Of a DNA stretch of 64,000 bases, positions 50,638-58,857 are shown piece by piece. Numbering within the stretch: the first letter of the stretch is position 1; every line of letters begins with the position of its first letter. Under the pieces are notes generated by a model. The model was not told where the DNA came from. It did not search any database and saw only the letters and a list, made by a program, of their open reading frames with translations. Both the position numbers and the translations under genes were made by a program. This stretch comes from Celeribacter marinus. GTDB lineage: Bacteria; Pseudomonadota; Alphaproteobacteria; Rhodobacterales; Rhodobacteraceae. The stretch lies in NCBI RefSeq assembly GCF_001308265.1, contig NZ_CP012023.1:1936932-2000931 (forward strand), in the 5' to 3' direction.

Positions 50638-51866
50638 GCAGCGACACGCTCACCCTTCAACGCGTCGAAGGCCTTGCCATCCCCATCCAGCACCGCCTGT
50701 TGCCCCGTAAACTTCTGCCACCGCTCCACGGCGACATCGACGTAAGCTGGGTTCAACTCGATCCCGTAGCAGACCCGCCCCGTGGCTTCTGCCGCGATCA
50801 GCGTTGTGCCTGATCCCATGAAAGGCTCATAGACCGCCTGCCCTGGGCTTGAGTTATTCAGGATCGGACGGCGCATGCATTCCACTGGCTTCTGCGTCCC
50901 ATGGACCGTGTTGGCATCTTGGTCCTTACTGGAGATTTGCCACAGTGTCGTTTGCTTGCGATCGCCGGCCCAATGGCCCTTGCCGCTCTTTTTGACAGCG
51001 TACCAGGCCGGTTCATGTTGCCAGTGATAATCGCCACGGCTGAGCACCAAGCGCTCCTTGGCCCAGATAATCTGAGACCGAATGGTGAAGCCTGCGACCT
51101 CGAGGCTCTCCGCAACTGTTGCTGCGTGCAACGCGCCATGCCAGACGTAGGCGACATCGCCTGGAAACAGCGCCCAGGCCTCGCGCCAGTCGGCGCGATC
51201 ATCATTCAGCACCTTGCCCGTGCGCTTGGTTTTTGCTGCACCGGCTTGGTTGCGCCAGCTTGGATCGTACTCAACACCGTAGGGTGGATCGGTCACCATC
51301 AGCAGCGGTTTCACGGCGCCAAGGAGCTGCTCAATGTCTGTCGCAACCGTGCTGTCGCCGCAGAGCAGTCGGTGATTACCGAGGATCCAGAGATCGCCGG
51401 AGCGACTGACCGGGTCCTCCGGCGTGTCCGGAATGTCGTCTTCGCCCTCTTGCGAGCCAGTGCCGTCCTCAAGGCTGTTCATCAGCGCGTTCAATTCGTC
51501 ATCGGTGAAACCCGTCAGCCCGAGGTCGAAATCAGCCTCCAGCAAGTCCGCCAGCTCAAGGTTCAGCAGGTCCTTGTCCCACTCGGCGTTGTCGCTCGAG
51601 CGGTTGTCCATGATTCGGAAGGCCCGCGCTTGAGCCTCGGTCAGCCCTTTAGCAACATGCACCGGCGCCGTCTTGAAGCCAAGCTTGCGCGCCGCTTCCA
51701 GCCGCGTGTGCCCGGCCAGCACAACCATTGCCTCATCAACAACGATGGGCTGGCGCCAGCCAAACTCCTGGATCGACGCTGCAACCGTCGCGATGGCATC
51801 AGCGTTGTTGCGCGGGTTGCGCGCATAGGGAATGATCTGCGCAAGTGGCAGCTCCAAAACGTCCAT
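50634..51866 (-). CDS. ParB-like domain fused to DNA methyltransferase
   Basis: 410 residues. N-terminal ParB/Srx-type domain (about 1-95: LAQIIPYARNPRNN, IVVDEAMVVLAGHTRLEAARKLG). The C-terminal methyltransferase has DPPY (TDPPYGVEYDPSW) before FMGSGTTL, the beta-class order for N6-adenine or N4-cytosine. AAGGAAAA precedes the ATG. No restriction enzyme is nearby, so it may protect phage DNA or regulate packaging. Confidence 0.92.
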   Translation of the reverse strand: MDVLELPLAQIIPYARNPRNNADAIATVAASIQEFGWRQPIVVDEAMVVLAGHTRLEAARKLGFKTAPVHVAKGLTEAQARAFRIMDNRSSDNAEWDKDLLNLELADLLEADFDLGLTGFTDDELNALMNSLEDGTGSQEGEDDIPDTPEDPVSRSGDLWILGNHRLLCGDSTVATDIEQLLGAVKPLLMVTDPPYGVEYDPSWRNQAGAAKTKRTGKVLNDDRADWREAWALFPGDVAYVWHGALHAATVAESLEVAGFTIRSQIIWAKERLVLSRGDYHWQHEPAWYAVKKSGKGHWAGDRKQTTLWQISSKDQDANTVHGTQKPVECMRRPILNNSSPGQAVYEPFMGSGTTLIAAEATGRVCYGIELNPAYVDVAVERWQKFTGQQAVLDGDGKAFDALKGERVAA

Positions 51867-52379
51867 CAGATTTTCCTTGGATTTGGTCCTGAAACGAAAC
51901 GGGTCTGGCCCGCGAAACGAACCGCAGGTCCGCGAAAGCGAAATGGGGTCAGAGGGCCATTTCGTTTCAAAGTGGTTTTACGCGCCCTCAGGCCCAGTGT
52001 TTATTGGGTTTGCGTGCAAAGCGAAACGAAACGGGTGTTTTTCACGGTGTCACTGGGAAAGCGCGGCACCCAGCCCCCCCGTATACGCTTCCCAACAGGA
52101 AGGAACCGTTCAATATCAATGGGTTAAATGTCTCACAAAATCGACCAGAGACAGTTTTTTCCCACAAACGGCCACCATTTACACCTCTACAAACTCGTTC
52201 AAACCGACCCGGTTCTCTCAACCACACGACGGTCATCTTATAAATCTTTTAGCCTCTGAAACGCGATCTGTCACGCCTTGCAGTGTCTCACCGAAAAGTG
52301 TCTCACACGCACGAGAGGGGTTGACAGGTTTTGAAGGTAAGGCCGCAAGCCAAGTGGATTGCAAACCGTTCAAATCCTA
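51867..52379. other. 513-bp gene-free stretch with short direct repeats
   Basis: No convincing gene. It holds two exact copies of GAAACGAAACGGGT (51891-51904, 52023-52036) within a GAAACG-rich part, and three copies of TGTCTCAC (52129-52136, 52284-52291, 52299-52306). It lies upstream of the ParB-methyltransferase gene and downstream of ccdAB, so it may contain the promoter and control sites for the former. Base composition is A/C-rich compared with the neighbours. Confidence 0.5.
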
Positions 52380-52670
52380 TCAGACTCCAGCCATCAAGAC
52401 ATCAACCGCGCGAGTGATCTGATCACCTTGGTCAGCTACATTGCCTGTTGGGCGCAAACTTGCCCTGCGCACAGCTGCAATCAGGCGTGTTGCGAGAATG
52501 AACCTTTTGCCATCATGCATAATTTCAGGATTCAAGTGCCGGACCGCCGGATAATCAGGGAGCATTGGTATCACGACAACAGCTGAATCTGGAGGCAACA
52601 AGTTACTTTCAACAACGACCATTGAAATGCCGTTGTATTCAGCAACATCGTAGCGGCTCAACGGCTCCAA
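52380..52670 (-). CDS. ccdB: CcdB-type toxin (module 6)
   Basis: 96 residues. RYDVAEYNGISMVVVESNLLPPDSAVVVIPMLPD, VRHLNPEIMHDGKRFILATRLIAAVRRASL and DQITRAVDVLMAGV follow the CcdB fold throughout (family length about 100). CcdB poisons DNA gyrase. Its ATG lies within the last codons of ccdA. Confidence 0.88.
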   Translation of the reverse strand: MEPLSRYDVAEYNGISMVVVESNLLPPDSAVVVIPMLPDYPAVRHLNPEIMHDGKRFILATRLIAAVRRASLRPTGNVADQGDQITRAVDVLMAGV

Positions 52671-52912
52671 GATGCCCCTCCTGATCCAGCAATGATGTCT
52701 GCCAAAGGATGCCCATTGCGCTCATGCCAATCAGATTGTTCCGCGAACGCACTCGCATTTTCTTCAAGCCAACGCTGCTGGCGGACCTCAGCAATGGCTT
52801 TGACAAGAGCAGCCTCAGCAACAGCTGAAACGTTGATACTCAAAGCTTTGGCGCTGTCGAGTGCCGCCGCATCAAGCGTGAGGGACGTCTTTCGCTTTAC
52901 AGTCGCTACCAT
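52658..52912 (-). CDS. ccdA: CcdA-type antitoxin (module 6)
   Basis: 84 residues from ATG 52912 (GGAGGAGG upstream; the ATG one codon before is closer to the SD). RKTSLTLDAAALDSAKALSINVSAVAEAALVKAI is the ribbon-helix-helix DNA-binding part, RWLEENASAFAEQSDWHERNG the toxin-binding tail. Upstream on the minus strand lie TTGCGC, 17 nt, TATATT, and the repeats CTCA-TTGG-TGAG and CGCAAG-A-CTTGCG, probable promoter and operator. Confidence 0.88.
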   Translation of the reverse strand: MVATVKRKTSLTLDAAALDSAKALSINVSAVAEAALVKAIAEVRQQRWLEENASAFAEQSDWHERNGHPLADIIAGSGGASWSR

Positions 52913-52980
52913 CATTACCTCCTCCGCATCATACCGCAAATATATACCTCACCAATGAGTGGCGCAAGTCTTGCGTAAAA

Positions 52981-53406
52981 TTAAACCGTCTTCCCAATCA
53001 CAAACTCCATCGAGCGTTTGCGCGGAACGGTCCTGCCGTTCAATTTCCAAACGATCACGGCTAAACCATACTCGTGTCGCCGGTTGGCCGTGGCCCTGCT
53101 GACACCATGCGCCCAGCAGATCCCCTTCCAGGCCTTGCGGTTAGCGCGGGCCCAGAGGATCTGGCTAATGTCCTTGTCCATCCACCGCAGCCAGAGCATT
53201 GCCTCATCGGCCTGCGTGATCATCCGCGGTGATGGCAGCGGTTTTTTCATTCGGGGCTCCTGCTCAACGTGATCCGCAAAGCTGTAAGTATACTCAGGCC
53301 ATGTGCTCACAAAGCCTTGCGGGCGTACTGGCGGCAGGCTGCGCATGACGTCTGCAGCAAGGTCCAGCCGGTCGGCCACCATGGCACGGGTCCAGTCATT
53401 GGCCAT
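52981..53406 (-). CDS. DUF6362-like phage protein
   Basis: 141 residues from ATG 53406 (MANDWTRAMVADRLDLAADVMRSLPPVRPQGFVSTWPEYTYSF). The later part, ADEAMLWLRWMDKDISQILWARANRKAWKGICWAHGVSRATANRR, has a helix-turn-helix look. Matches DUF6362 of Rhodobacterales phages as I recall it, possibly a late-gene regulator. Overlaps the gene upstream. Confidence 0.75.
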   Translation of the reverse strand: MANDWTRAMVADRLDLAADVMRSLPPVRPQGFVSTWPEYTYSFADHVEQEPRMKKPLPSPRMITQADEAMLWLRWMDKDISQILWARANRKAWKGICWAHGVSRATANRRHEYGLAVIVWKLNGRTVPRKRSMEFVIGKTV

Positions 53407-53608
53407 GACGCACCTCCCTGCCCTGCGGCATTTTACCGTACAGCTTTTCGCCAAGCTGGCGGACCAGTTCACGCTCTGGCCAGGTCAGCCTGTGATCGTC
53501 GACGCTGACAGCAAGCACGCCTTGTTCGTACCAGCCGTCGCGCTTGACTCGGTCAGCGTCACGACGGTGACCGCCGTAGCCCCGAGGTGTAAACCGCATG
53601 CCGCTCAT
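53396..53608 (-). CDS. Small hypothetical phage protein
   Basis: 70 residues (MSGMRFTPRGYGGHRRDADRVKRDGWYEQGVLAVSVDDHRLTWPERELVRQLGEKLYG). Basic; start overlaps the resolvase stop (ATGA) and the end overlaps the next gene, so it is in the same operon. No domain identified. Confidence 0.7.
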   Translation of the reverse strand: MSGMRFTPRGYGGHRRDADRVKRDGWYEQGVLAVSVDDHRLTWPERELVRQLGEKLYGKMPQGREVRHGQ

Positions 53609-54144
53609 GATGCACCTCCGTTCGTCTCCAGCGCCCAAAGCAGGATCGCAATGGCATCGGCCTCGTTATCGTCAGCGGGGCTAAACCCTCGTGCCCGGGC
53701 GGCAGCAACCATTGCCTGTTTGTTCGAGTTTCCCTTTCCGGTGGCATGGCGTTTGATCGTGCCAACCGGGACGCCCTGGTATGGAACACCGCGCAACTCG
53801 CCCCAGCTGGTCAGGACAGCCAGCAGACCCCCAAAGACATGGGCTGCGTCAGTGCCTATATGCCGGCGGACTTCTTCGAAATAAATCGCCTCGATCGGCC
53901 CGCTGAGCCGGTCGATCTCTGAGATCCAATTGGTGAAGCGCAGATAGCGCATCCCGCCGCCGTCATATCGGCTTGGCTTGAAGCTGACGGTGCCGCTGGT
54001 GATTAGGCCATCAAAGCCGCGGATGGCCCAGCCGGTGGTGGTGCCGAGGTCAAGCGCGAGGATCGTGCGTTGGCCCTGTGCAGGCGGCATGGGCGTTTTC
54101 GGGGTTGCGCCGAAGTTGGCGTCGGCGAAAGTTGTATCAGCCAT
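53605..54144 (-). CDS. RuvC-like Holliday junction resolvase
   Basis: 179 residues with an RNase H fold. Asp32 in ILALDLGTTTGWAI, Glu in IEAIYFEEVRRH, the Lys-rich GTIKRHATGKGNSNKQAM and the final acidic pair in DDNEADAIAILLWAL. These match phage and RuvC resolvases. Acts on branched DNA before packaging or during recombination. Confidence 0.9.
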   Translation of the reverse strand: MADTTFADANFGATPKTPMPPAQGQRTILALDLGTTTGWAIRGFDGLITSGTVSFKPSRYDGGGMRYLRFTNWISEIDRLSGPIEAIYFEEVRRHIGTDAAHVFGGLLAVLTSWGELRGVPYQGVPVGTIKRHATGKGNSNKQAMVAAARARGFSPADDNEADAIAILLWALETNGGAS

Positions 54145-54559
54145 GAGTGGTCTCCTCTTCTGGTGGGCTGCTTGGGGTGGAAGACGACGGCGGTTGATGC
54201 TTGGCGGTACTGGCCGCCGTCGTCGGATTGATCTCGGCCCAGAACTCCGGCCAAAGAAGAATGCCCAGGGGTGGGTGGTGGACCTCCCGCCTTGCGGGGG
54301 AGTCCACCCACCCCTTTAGGGGTGCTTTTTCCGAAATCTGGAATCCTGCGTAAGGCATTGAAATTATGTGGTTATTCAGGATTGCGTCAGGATTGCGGAA
54401 GCTTGCATCCGAAATCCTGAGCGAGACACTCAAGCCTCTGAAACAAAACGAAAAAAGCCAGATTACAGATTTCGCAAGGATTCCAGATTTCGGATTTTTC
54501 GCCGAAATTCCGGATTGCGAGCCCAGGATTTCGGTTTCGTTTAGGGGGTAAAAACTCAT
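54137..54559 (-). CDS. Hypothetical frame across the repeat cluster
   Basis: 140 codons from an ATG that overlaps the primase-helicase stop (ATGA), SD GGGGGTG. The N-terminal part (SGISAKNPKSGILAKS) is the translation of the 11-bp repeats, and the end is Pro/Ser/Thr-rich. Could be a real coupled gene or only a frame kept open by the repeats. I favour a non-coding role for the region. Confidence 0.3.
   Translation of the reverse strand: MSFYPLNETEILGSQSGISAKNPKSGILAKSVIWLFSFCFRGLSVSLRISDASFRNPDAILNNHIISMPYAGFQISEKAPLKGWVDSPARREVHHPPLGILLWPEFWAEINPTTAASTAKHQPPSSSTPSSPPEEETTHG
54268..54316. other. Strong GC-rich stem-loop
   Basis: GTGGACCTCCCGC and GCGGGGGAGTCCAC pair over a CTT-type loop, and the stem extends outward through AGGGGTGGGTGG and CCACCCACCCCT with small bulges. 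No T-run follows. It is beside the iteron-like repeats and may be part of an origin or block transcription. Confidence 0.55.
54331..54534. repeat. Iteron-like repeat cluster, candidate replication origin
   Basis: About nine copies of an 11-bp element near CAGGATTTCGG in both directions: 54377, 54388, 54466, 54484, 54510 and 54524 on plus (CAGGATTGCG, CAGATTTCGC, CCAGATTTCGG, CCGGATTGCG, CAGGATTTCGG), and 54331 and 54409 as complements (CCGAAATCTGG, CCGAAATCCTG). The part between is A/T-rich (54441-54480). It directly follows the primase-helicase gene. Clustered iterons beside an initiator or helicase are the usual mark of a phage origin; the role is inferred. Confidence 0.65.
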
Positions 54560-56970
54560 GTATTCACCCCCTCTGGATGGACCCAGATCTCGGGGTTTTC
54601 GACAGGCAGAACCGCGCCCGTCTGTGCGCATTTGTAGTGGCTGGGTCGGACATGAATCGACGTCGGAACGATTTCACCCGTGTCCGGATCGATGAGGTCT
54701 TCACCCGTAGCCAGTTCCATAAACTCGGTGCACAGATACCCGTATTTGCTGCGCTCATTGGGGAGCCCCAGATCGCTTGCCGCATCCCCTTTGACAAGCT
54801 TGAGCACGCCCTTAGAGGTCAGCACGTTCAACCGATCACGGATGCTTGTCTGACCGTTGAGGCCGCCCTGGTTCTCGAATGTCTGAGCAAATAGTGTCAT
54901 GCTGTACATGCGCCCCGCGCGCGCTTCACGCACCAGAATATCGGTGATCACCTCACCCTTTCGGTCTCGTTCAGCATCGTGGCGTGCTCCGAGTTCGGCC
55001 AGCACCAGCCGCTCATTCATCGGGTTGATCTCGGTCCATTCCCCCTTGACCTTATCGATGATCTTGGGCTCCAGAGCGGGGCCGTTACGCAGCTCGATCT
55101 CCAGTTTTCGCTGTGGGCTTTCCTCATCTGGGCGATGCAGAATCAGGCCAGAAGTGTAGAAGCCGCGCAGAGCGCTGGCACCGGACAGCGCAAGAAACGG
55201 ATCATCTTTCACCTGTTGCTTGCTGAGCTTCTTGGTGTGATGGGCGAGAATGACACCGCAGTCCGGGTTGATGTGATCGCGCAGAACCTCAACCCGCTCC
55301 TTGAGGAAAAACATCATGGCGGTGTTGTCGTTTTCACCGCCACCGTCGGGACCGCCGTCAAAGAGATTGCGGATCGGGTCGATGCAGATGATGTCGACCG
55401 GCTCGGCCGGGAATGCCCGCCGGATCGCTTGCGCAACACGGACGCTGCCCTCGACATCAAGCAGGAGATTCAGCTTGGGCGTGGCAACCAGATTGTCCCG
55501 CGCCCCTGACAAGACCTCTTTGGGCAGCGAGATCTGCTTCATGCGTTCGCGCAGATAGTGGTACTGGATTTCAGCCTGCAGGTAGAACACGCGCAGCGGA
55601 CGCGGCGGGGTGAAGTCGAGAAACGGCACGCCCGCAGCCATGTGCACCAGCCAGGAGATCAGCAAATCACTTTTGCCAACCTTCGGCGCACCTCCCAGCA
55701 CCAGCAGCCCACCCGGCGTCAGAACCCGCGGTGCGATAATGTCGGCGGGCATCGGGCTGCTATCGTTCAGCAACGTACCAAGTGTGAAGGCCGGCATTTC
55801 GTTTGGTGCAGGCGCCGCGCTGTCGAGGCGGATGAGCGGCGGTCCATACTTTTCGACATGCCGCGTCCAGAGCCGCTCGGACTCGCGCTTGAGCCGCTCA
55901 ACAGACCACTGGGGCCGCAGCATCGCGGCGTTGTAGCCGCAGATACCCTCCCAGCCCTCATCCTTGGACATTCGCCCCTCGTGGACCATGCGGATGAAAT
56001 ACCCGATGGCGGTCGAGGCTCCCTCGAAGCGTGACCAGTCGTCCTGCGCGCTCTCGCGCACCGGGGTGACCAGCACGTCATCGACGGCAGGCTTGTCGGG
56101 CGCAGCAAAGTCCGGCTGCAGCGATACACCTGGCGCAGGTGGCATATCGGTGACGGCTTCGGTGAACTCGCCCAGATCGCGTTCGCGATCCGCGTTCAAC
56201 GTGACGATGCGCACTTGGGTTTTCAGGCTGTTCTTGTAATAGACCGAGCCTGCGACCCGGATCGGCTGATGCGCCGAGCGGAAATGCATGTCACCGCCTA
56301 TCTTGGCGGCAATGTCACCCCTGACACGGGTCACCCGGGCAATATCGCTGCCTTCGGCTGGTTCGGTCAGCTTCCACCAGACATGGGCCTTGTGTTGCCC
56401 CTCTGGCGTCACGCCGCCGCTTTCGACCACCATCGTGGGTGGGCCGAGATGACGCTCGAGATGGGCCCGCTTGGCGGTAATGTCGCCGGTGTCGATATCG
56501 ACGACAACAGCCTGCATCTGCAGGATGTCGCCAGCCTTGGCTTGCCCAGGCGCACCAACCGTGCCGGGGATCACATAGACAGCCGCGCCTTCGCGGGCAG
56601 CCCAATTGGCAAAGGTTGTCATTTTGTCGGTGACGTTGTCACCGGCATCGATCCAGATGTTATGCGGGCGGCCATCGAAACCCTGGCCTTTGTCGATGAA
56701 ACTGCGCACCGGGATCAGGCCGTCACAATAGCCGAACACCACCTCCATGAATTGAGCTATCTGCTCGGGGTCCGGCTCATCGCCGAACACGTCGATCTGT
56801 GGTGCGGCATCGTTGAAATCGCGCCACGGGTTAAAATGAACAAGGTTTTCCTTGGGCGTCTCAGATTCTGGGCCATCCGATGGGGTCTGAGGGTCGTCAT
56901 GATTGGTGCTCATGGAGGTTTCCTCCGTTTCGTTGGGCGTATCAGGCGGGTCGCTTGGGGCATCTGTCAT
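54556..56970 (-). CDS. Phage primase-helicase (AEP-like primase plus RepA-type RecA-fold ATPase)
   Basis: 804 residues from ATG 56970, which overlaps the nuclease stop (ATGA). Acidic linker 1-60. A primase-polymerase-like part (about 95-300) contains VVVDIDTGDITAKRAHLERH, MVVESGGVTPEGQHKAHVWWKL and SAHQPIRVAGSVYYKN. The helicase part has Walker A GGAPKVGKSDLL (about 425-432), Walker B IICIDPIRNLF and motif VILAHHTKK. Winged-helix-like C-terminal segment. Main replication enzyme of the prophage, next to the iteron-like repeats. Confidence 0.9.
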   Translation of the reverse strand: MTDAPSDPPDTPNETEETSMSTNHDDPQTPSDGPESETPKENLVHFNPWRDFNDAAPQIDVFGDEPDPEQIAQFMEVVFGYCDGLIPVRSFIDKGQGFDGRPHNIWIDAGDNVTDKMTTFANWAAREGAAVYVIPGTVGAPGQAKAGDILQMQAVVVDIDTGDITAKRAHLERHLGPPTMVVESGGVTPEGQHKAHVWWKLTEPAEGSDIARVTRVRGDIAAKIGGDMHFRSAHQPIRVAGSVYYKNSLKTQVRIVTLNADRERDLGEFTEAVTDMPPAPGVSLQPDFAAPDKPAVDDVLVTPVRESAQDDWSRFEGASTAIGYFIRMVHEGRMSKDEGWEGICGYNAAMLRPQWSVERLKRESERLWTRHVEKYGPPLIRLDSAAPAPNEMPAFTLGTLLNDSSPMPADIIAPRVLTPGGLLVLGGAPKVGKSDLLISWLVHMAAGVPFLDFTPPRPLRVFYLQAEIQYHYLRERMKQISLPKEVLSGARDNLVATPKLNLLLDVEGSVRVAQAIRRAFPAEPVDIICIDPIRNLFDGGPDGGGENDNTAMMFFLKERVEVLRDHINPDCGVILAHHTKKLSKQQVKDDPFLALSGASALRGFYTSGLILHRPDEESPQRKLEIELRNGPALEPKIIDKVKGEWTEINPMNERLVLAELGARHDAERDRKGEVITDILVREARAGRMYSMTLFAQTFENQGGLNGQTSIRDRLNVLTSKGVLKLVKGDAASDLGLPNERSKYGYLCTEFMELATGEDLIDPDTGEIVPTSIHVRPSHYKCAQTGAVLPVENPEIWVHPEGVNT

Positions 56971-57734
56971 GTCGGCAGGTTCCAGCAGCGCTCTGCCCAG
57001 GAGCAGAACCGGCATTCGAAAAAGTCGCGATTGGCGGCCACGCGCGGGAGCAATTCGCCTGCGTCGGTGGCTTGCAGGATCCGGACGCCGCGGTCAGACA
57101 TGCGTTGCGCCAGTTCGGCATCGAAGGGCACAAGCTCGTGATATAACTCAGCGGTGTCCTTGTTGATCGCGGTGAACACAGCGGGTGCGGCACTGATGCC
57201 AGGCACGCTTGCTTCCATGTAGGCCTGGTAGACAGCGATCTGGGCGGCGTAGACGGGCTTGGATTTGGTCACCCCGTCCTTGACGCAGGCGCGCCAGTTC
57301 TTGGCGTTCATCGTCTTGCATTCCCAAAGTGCAGGAGCGGCAAGACTAAAGCCCTCCGGGCCAGCTGAGATGATGCCATCGACATGACCGCGAATGCGCC
57401 CATCTGCGATGAAGAACCCGAACTGGCCGCCATCTGGGTGGTTGCCCTTTTGCGTGTAGAGCTCGAACCCCGCGCCGCGTAGCCAGCGGATGGCGAGCTC
57501 TTCCAACCCGTGCCCGATGGCGAAGATGCGCAGCAGCTGGCCGGAGAAATCCTGCCCCTCGTCCTTGGGCGCGTGTGTGATCTCAAACTGCAAGGCGCGT
57601 TCGCATGCGTGGCCCAGCCGCGAGCCGCCGAGATAATCGCGTGGGATGCGTGCAGCATTTTCAGCGGTCAAGGCCGCATCAATGGTCTCGTTGACGCGCT
57701 CGGCGAAGCTGGACGTATGGTTGAAATCCAGCAT
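56967..57734 (-). CDS. Cas4/RecB-like PD-(D/E)XK nuclease with Fe-S cysteines
   Basis: 255 residues. Nuclease motifs: GGSRLGHACERALQF, Asp119 in GHVDGII and Glu138-Cys-Lys140 in LWECKTM. Cys44 with Cys241, Cys244 and Cys250 (FFECRFCSWAERCW) form the spaced four-cysteine set that holds a 4Fe-4S cluster in Cas4 and AddB. Probably an exonuclease for replication or recombination. No CRISPR array is present, so a CRISPR role is unlikely. Confidence 0.9.
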   Translation of the reverse strand: MLDFNHTSSFAERVNETIDAALTAENAARIPRDYLGGSRLGHACERALQFEITHAPKDEGQDFSGQLLRIFAIGHGLEELAIRWLRGAGFELYTQKGNHPDGGQFGFFIADGRIRGHVDGIISAGPEGFSLAAPALWECKTMNAKNWRACVKDGVTKSKPVYAAQIAVYQAYMEASVPGISAAPAVFTAINKDTAELYHELVPFDAELAQRMSDRGVRILQATDAGELLPRVAANRDFFECRFCSWAERCWNLPT

Positions 57735-58183
57735 CAGAAAGGAATCTCATCTTCGAGCGCAATCTCCGCCATCTTGACGCGGAACGCCTCGATGGTGACG
57801 GCAATCAATCTGTACATGTCATTCTGGGTCAGCTGGGCCAGCGGCAGGTCCCAGCCGATCCGCTCCATCTCGGGCGCTAACGCGCGCATTACCGTGGGCA
57901 GCGCCTGCGTTTCCTCTTCAGTAAAATCGACCATGTTCAATCCTTTCCGAGCTTTGAGTGTGAAAGCCGCCTGGCAGCCTATTGAGCAGAACCAGCGGCG
58001 GATTCGATGGGGGCGCGGCTGGTGTGGAGCGAACCAGCCGAGACCTTGCGCGCGGGATGTGCAGACGGCACAGAGCAGCGGTCGCGAATGCCATGCATTA
58101 TCCAAGATCAAGCTCAGGTCGCGGCGCGGCAAGGCGCGGTGGTCTGGAACAGATGCGACGGGCACAACAGTGTGCACCTTCAC
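57734..58183 (-). CDS. DUF6511-like protein with zinc-finger part
   Basis: 149 residues if started at GTG 58183. The N-terminal half has LCAVCTSRAQGLGWF and RRWFCSIGCQAAF, a CxxC...CxxxC zinc knuckle. The second half (MVDFTEEETQALPTVMRALAPEMERIGWDLPLAQL) is helical and ends EDEIPF. A shorter start at ATG 57934 with AAAGGA would drop the zinc part; I favour the long form because both halves occur together in DUF6511 proteins as I recall them. Function unknown. Confidence 0.65.
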   Translation of the reverse strand: MKVHTVVPVASVPDHRALPRRDLSLILDNAWHSRPLLCAVCTSRAQGLGWFAPHQPRPHRIRRWFCSIGCQAAFTLKARKGLNMVDFTEEETQALPTVMRALAPEMERIGWDLPLAQLTQNDMYRLIAVTIEAFRVKMAEIALEDEIPF

Positions 58184-58244
58184 CAGATGAACTGGCCGCG
58201 CAGAAACGAAGCGCTAGTGCGCTTCGTCCACGTTGTTCTAAGGC

Positions 58245-58844
58245 TTAGTCGGCCCATGACGGCCGCCCTTGAATGGTTGGAGCTTGGGCCTCATAGGCAT
58301 CTTGATGCGCAGGCTGAGCAAAGCTGGGCGACGCAGAGCCAGACGCCTGCCCCCCACAGATAAGCGCATAATCGCCGTGATCAGGCATCACCGCACTCTT
58401 GATCTCGTTCTTGTCCTCGCCGTTGGTGTCCTGTCCAATGTCGATCCGGGCGACAAATTCCAGACCATCAAGGTCAGCAAACCCGCTGATGCGGCGCCGG
58501 GCCTGGGCTTCGGGAGAGTTGTCCTTGTCCGAAATACCGCGCGACGAATTGAGGATGCCGCGTACAAGGCTGCGGCCCATATTGGCCCAATCGGGGCCTT
58601 TGGGGCTGTAGAGCCCGATCAGCGACCAGATCTTACGCTTGGCATAGAGCCCTTCAAGAACCGTATATTCAGCATCAAGATAGACAGACCCTGTGCTGCC
58701 CCGTTTGGCATAGCCGCCGGTCCAGCCCTGCGTGGGATCATCAAACCCGCCAGGGCGCAGCGTCAGGCGCACCTTGGCCAGCGTCCCTTTGGGGATGACA
58801 TTACTATTTGATTGGGCGTCGTTGAAATCGTTCCAGAGAGACAT
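58245..58844 (-). CDS. Phage early protein, possibly ssDNA-binding
   Basis: 199 residues from ATG 58844 (AAAGGAC upstream): MSLWNDFNDAQSNSNVIPKGTLAKVRLTLRPGGF, YLDAEYTVLEGLYAKRKIWSLIGLYS, FADLDGLEFVARIDIG. Beta-rich core and a disordered Gln/Ala/Ser tail resemble phage single-strand-binding proteins, and the neighbours are a RecA-fold ATPase and a nuclease. The assignment is by context only. Confidence 0.65.
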   Translation of the reverse strand: MSLWNDFNDAQSNSNVIPKGTLAKVRLTLRPGGFDDPTQGWTGGYAKRGSTGSVYLDAEYTVLEGLYAKRKIWSLIGLYSPKGPDWANMGRSLVRGILNSSRGISDKDNSPEAQARRRISGFADLDGLEFVARIDIGQDTNGEDKNEIKSAVMPDHGDYALICGGQASGSASPSFAQPAHQDAYEAQAPTIQGRPSWAD

Positions 58845-58857
58845 GGGTGAAGTCCTT

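Noticed and set aside
51891..52036. The GAAACGAAACGGGT repeats as a CRISPR or attachment site
   Set aside because: Only two exact copies, uneven spacing, and no integrase next to them.
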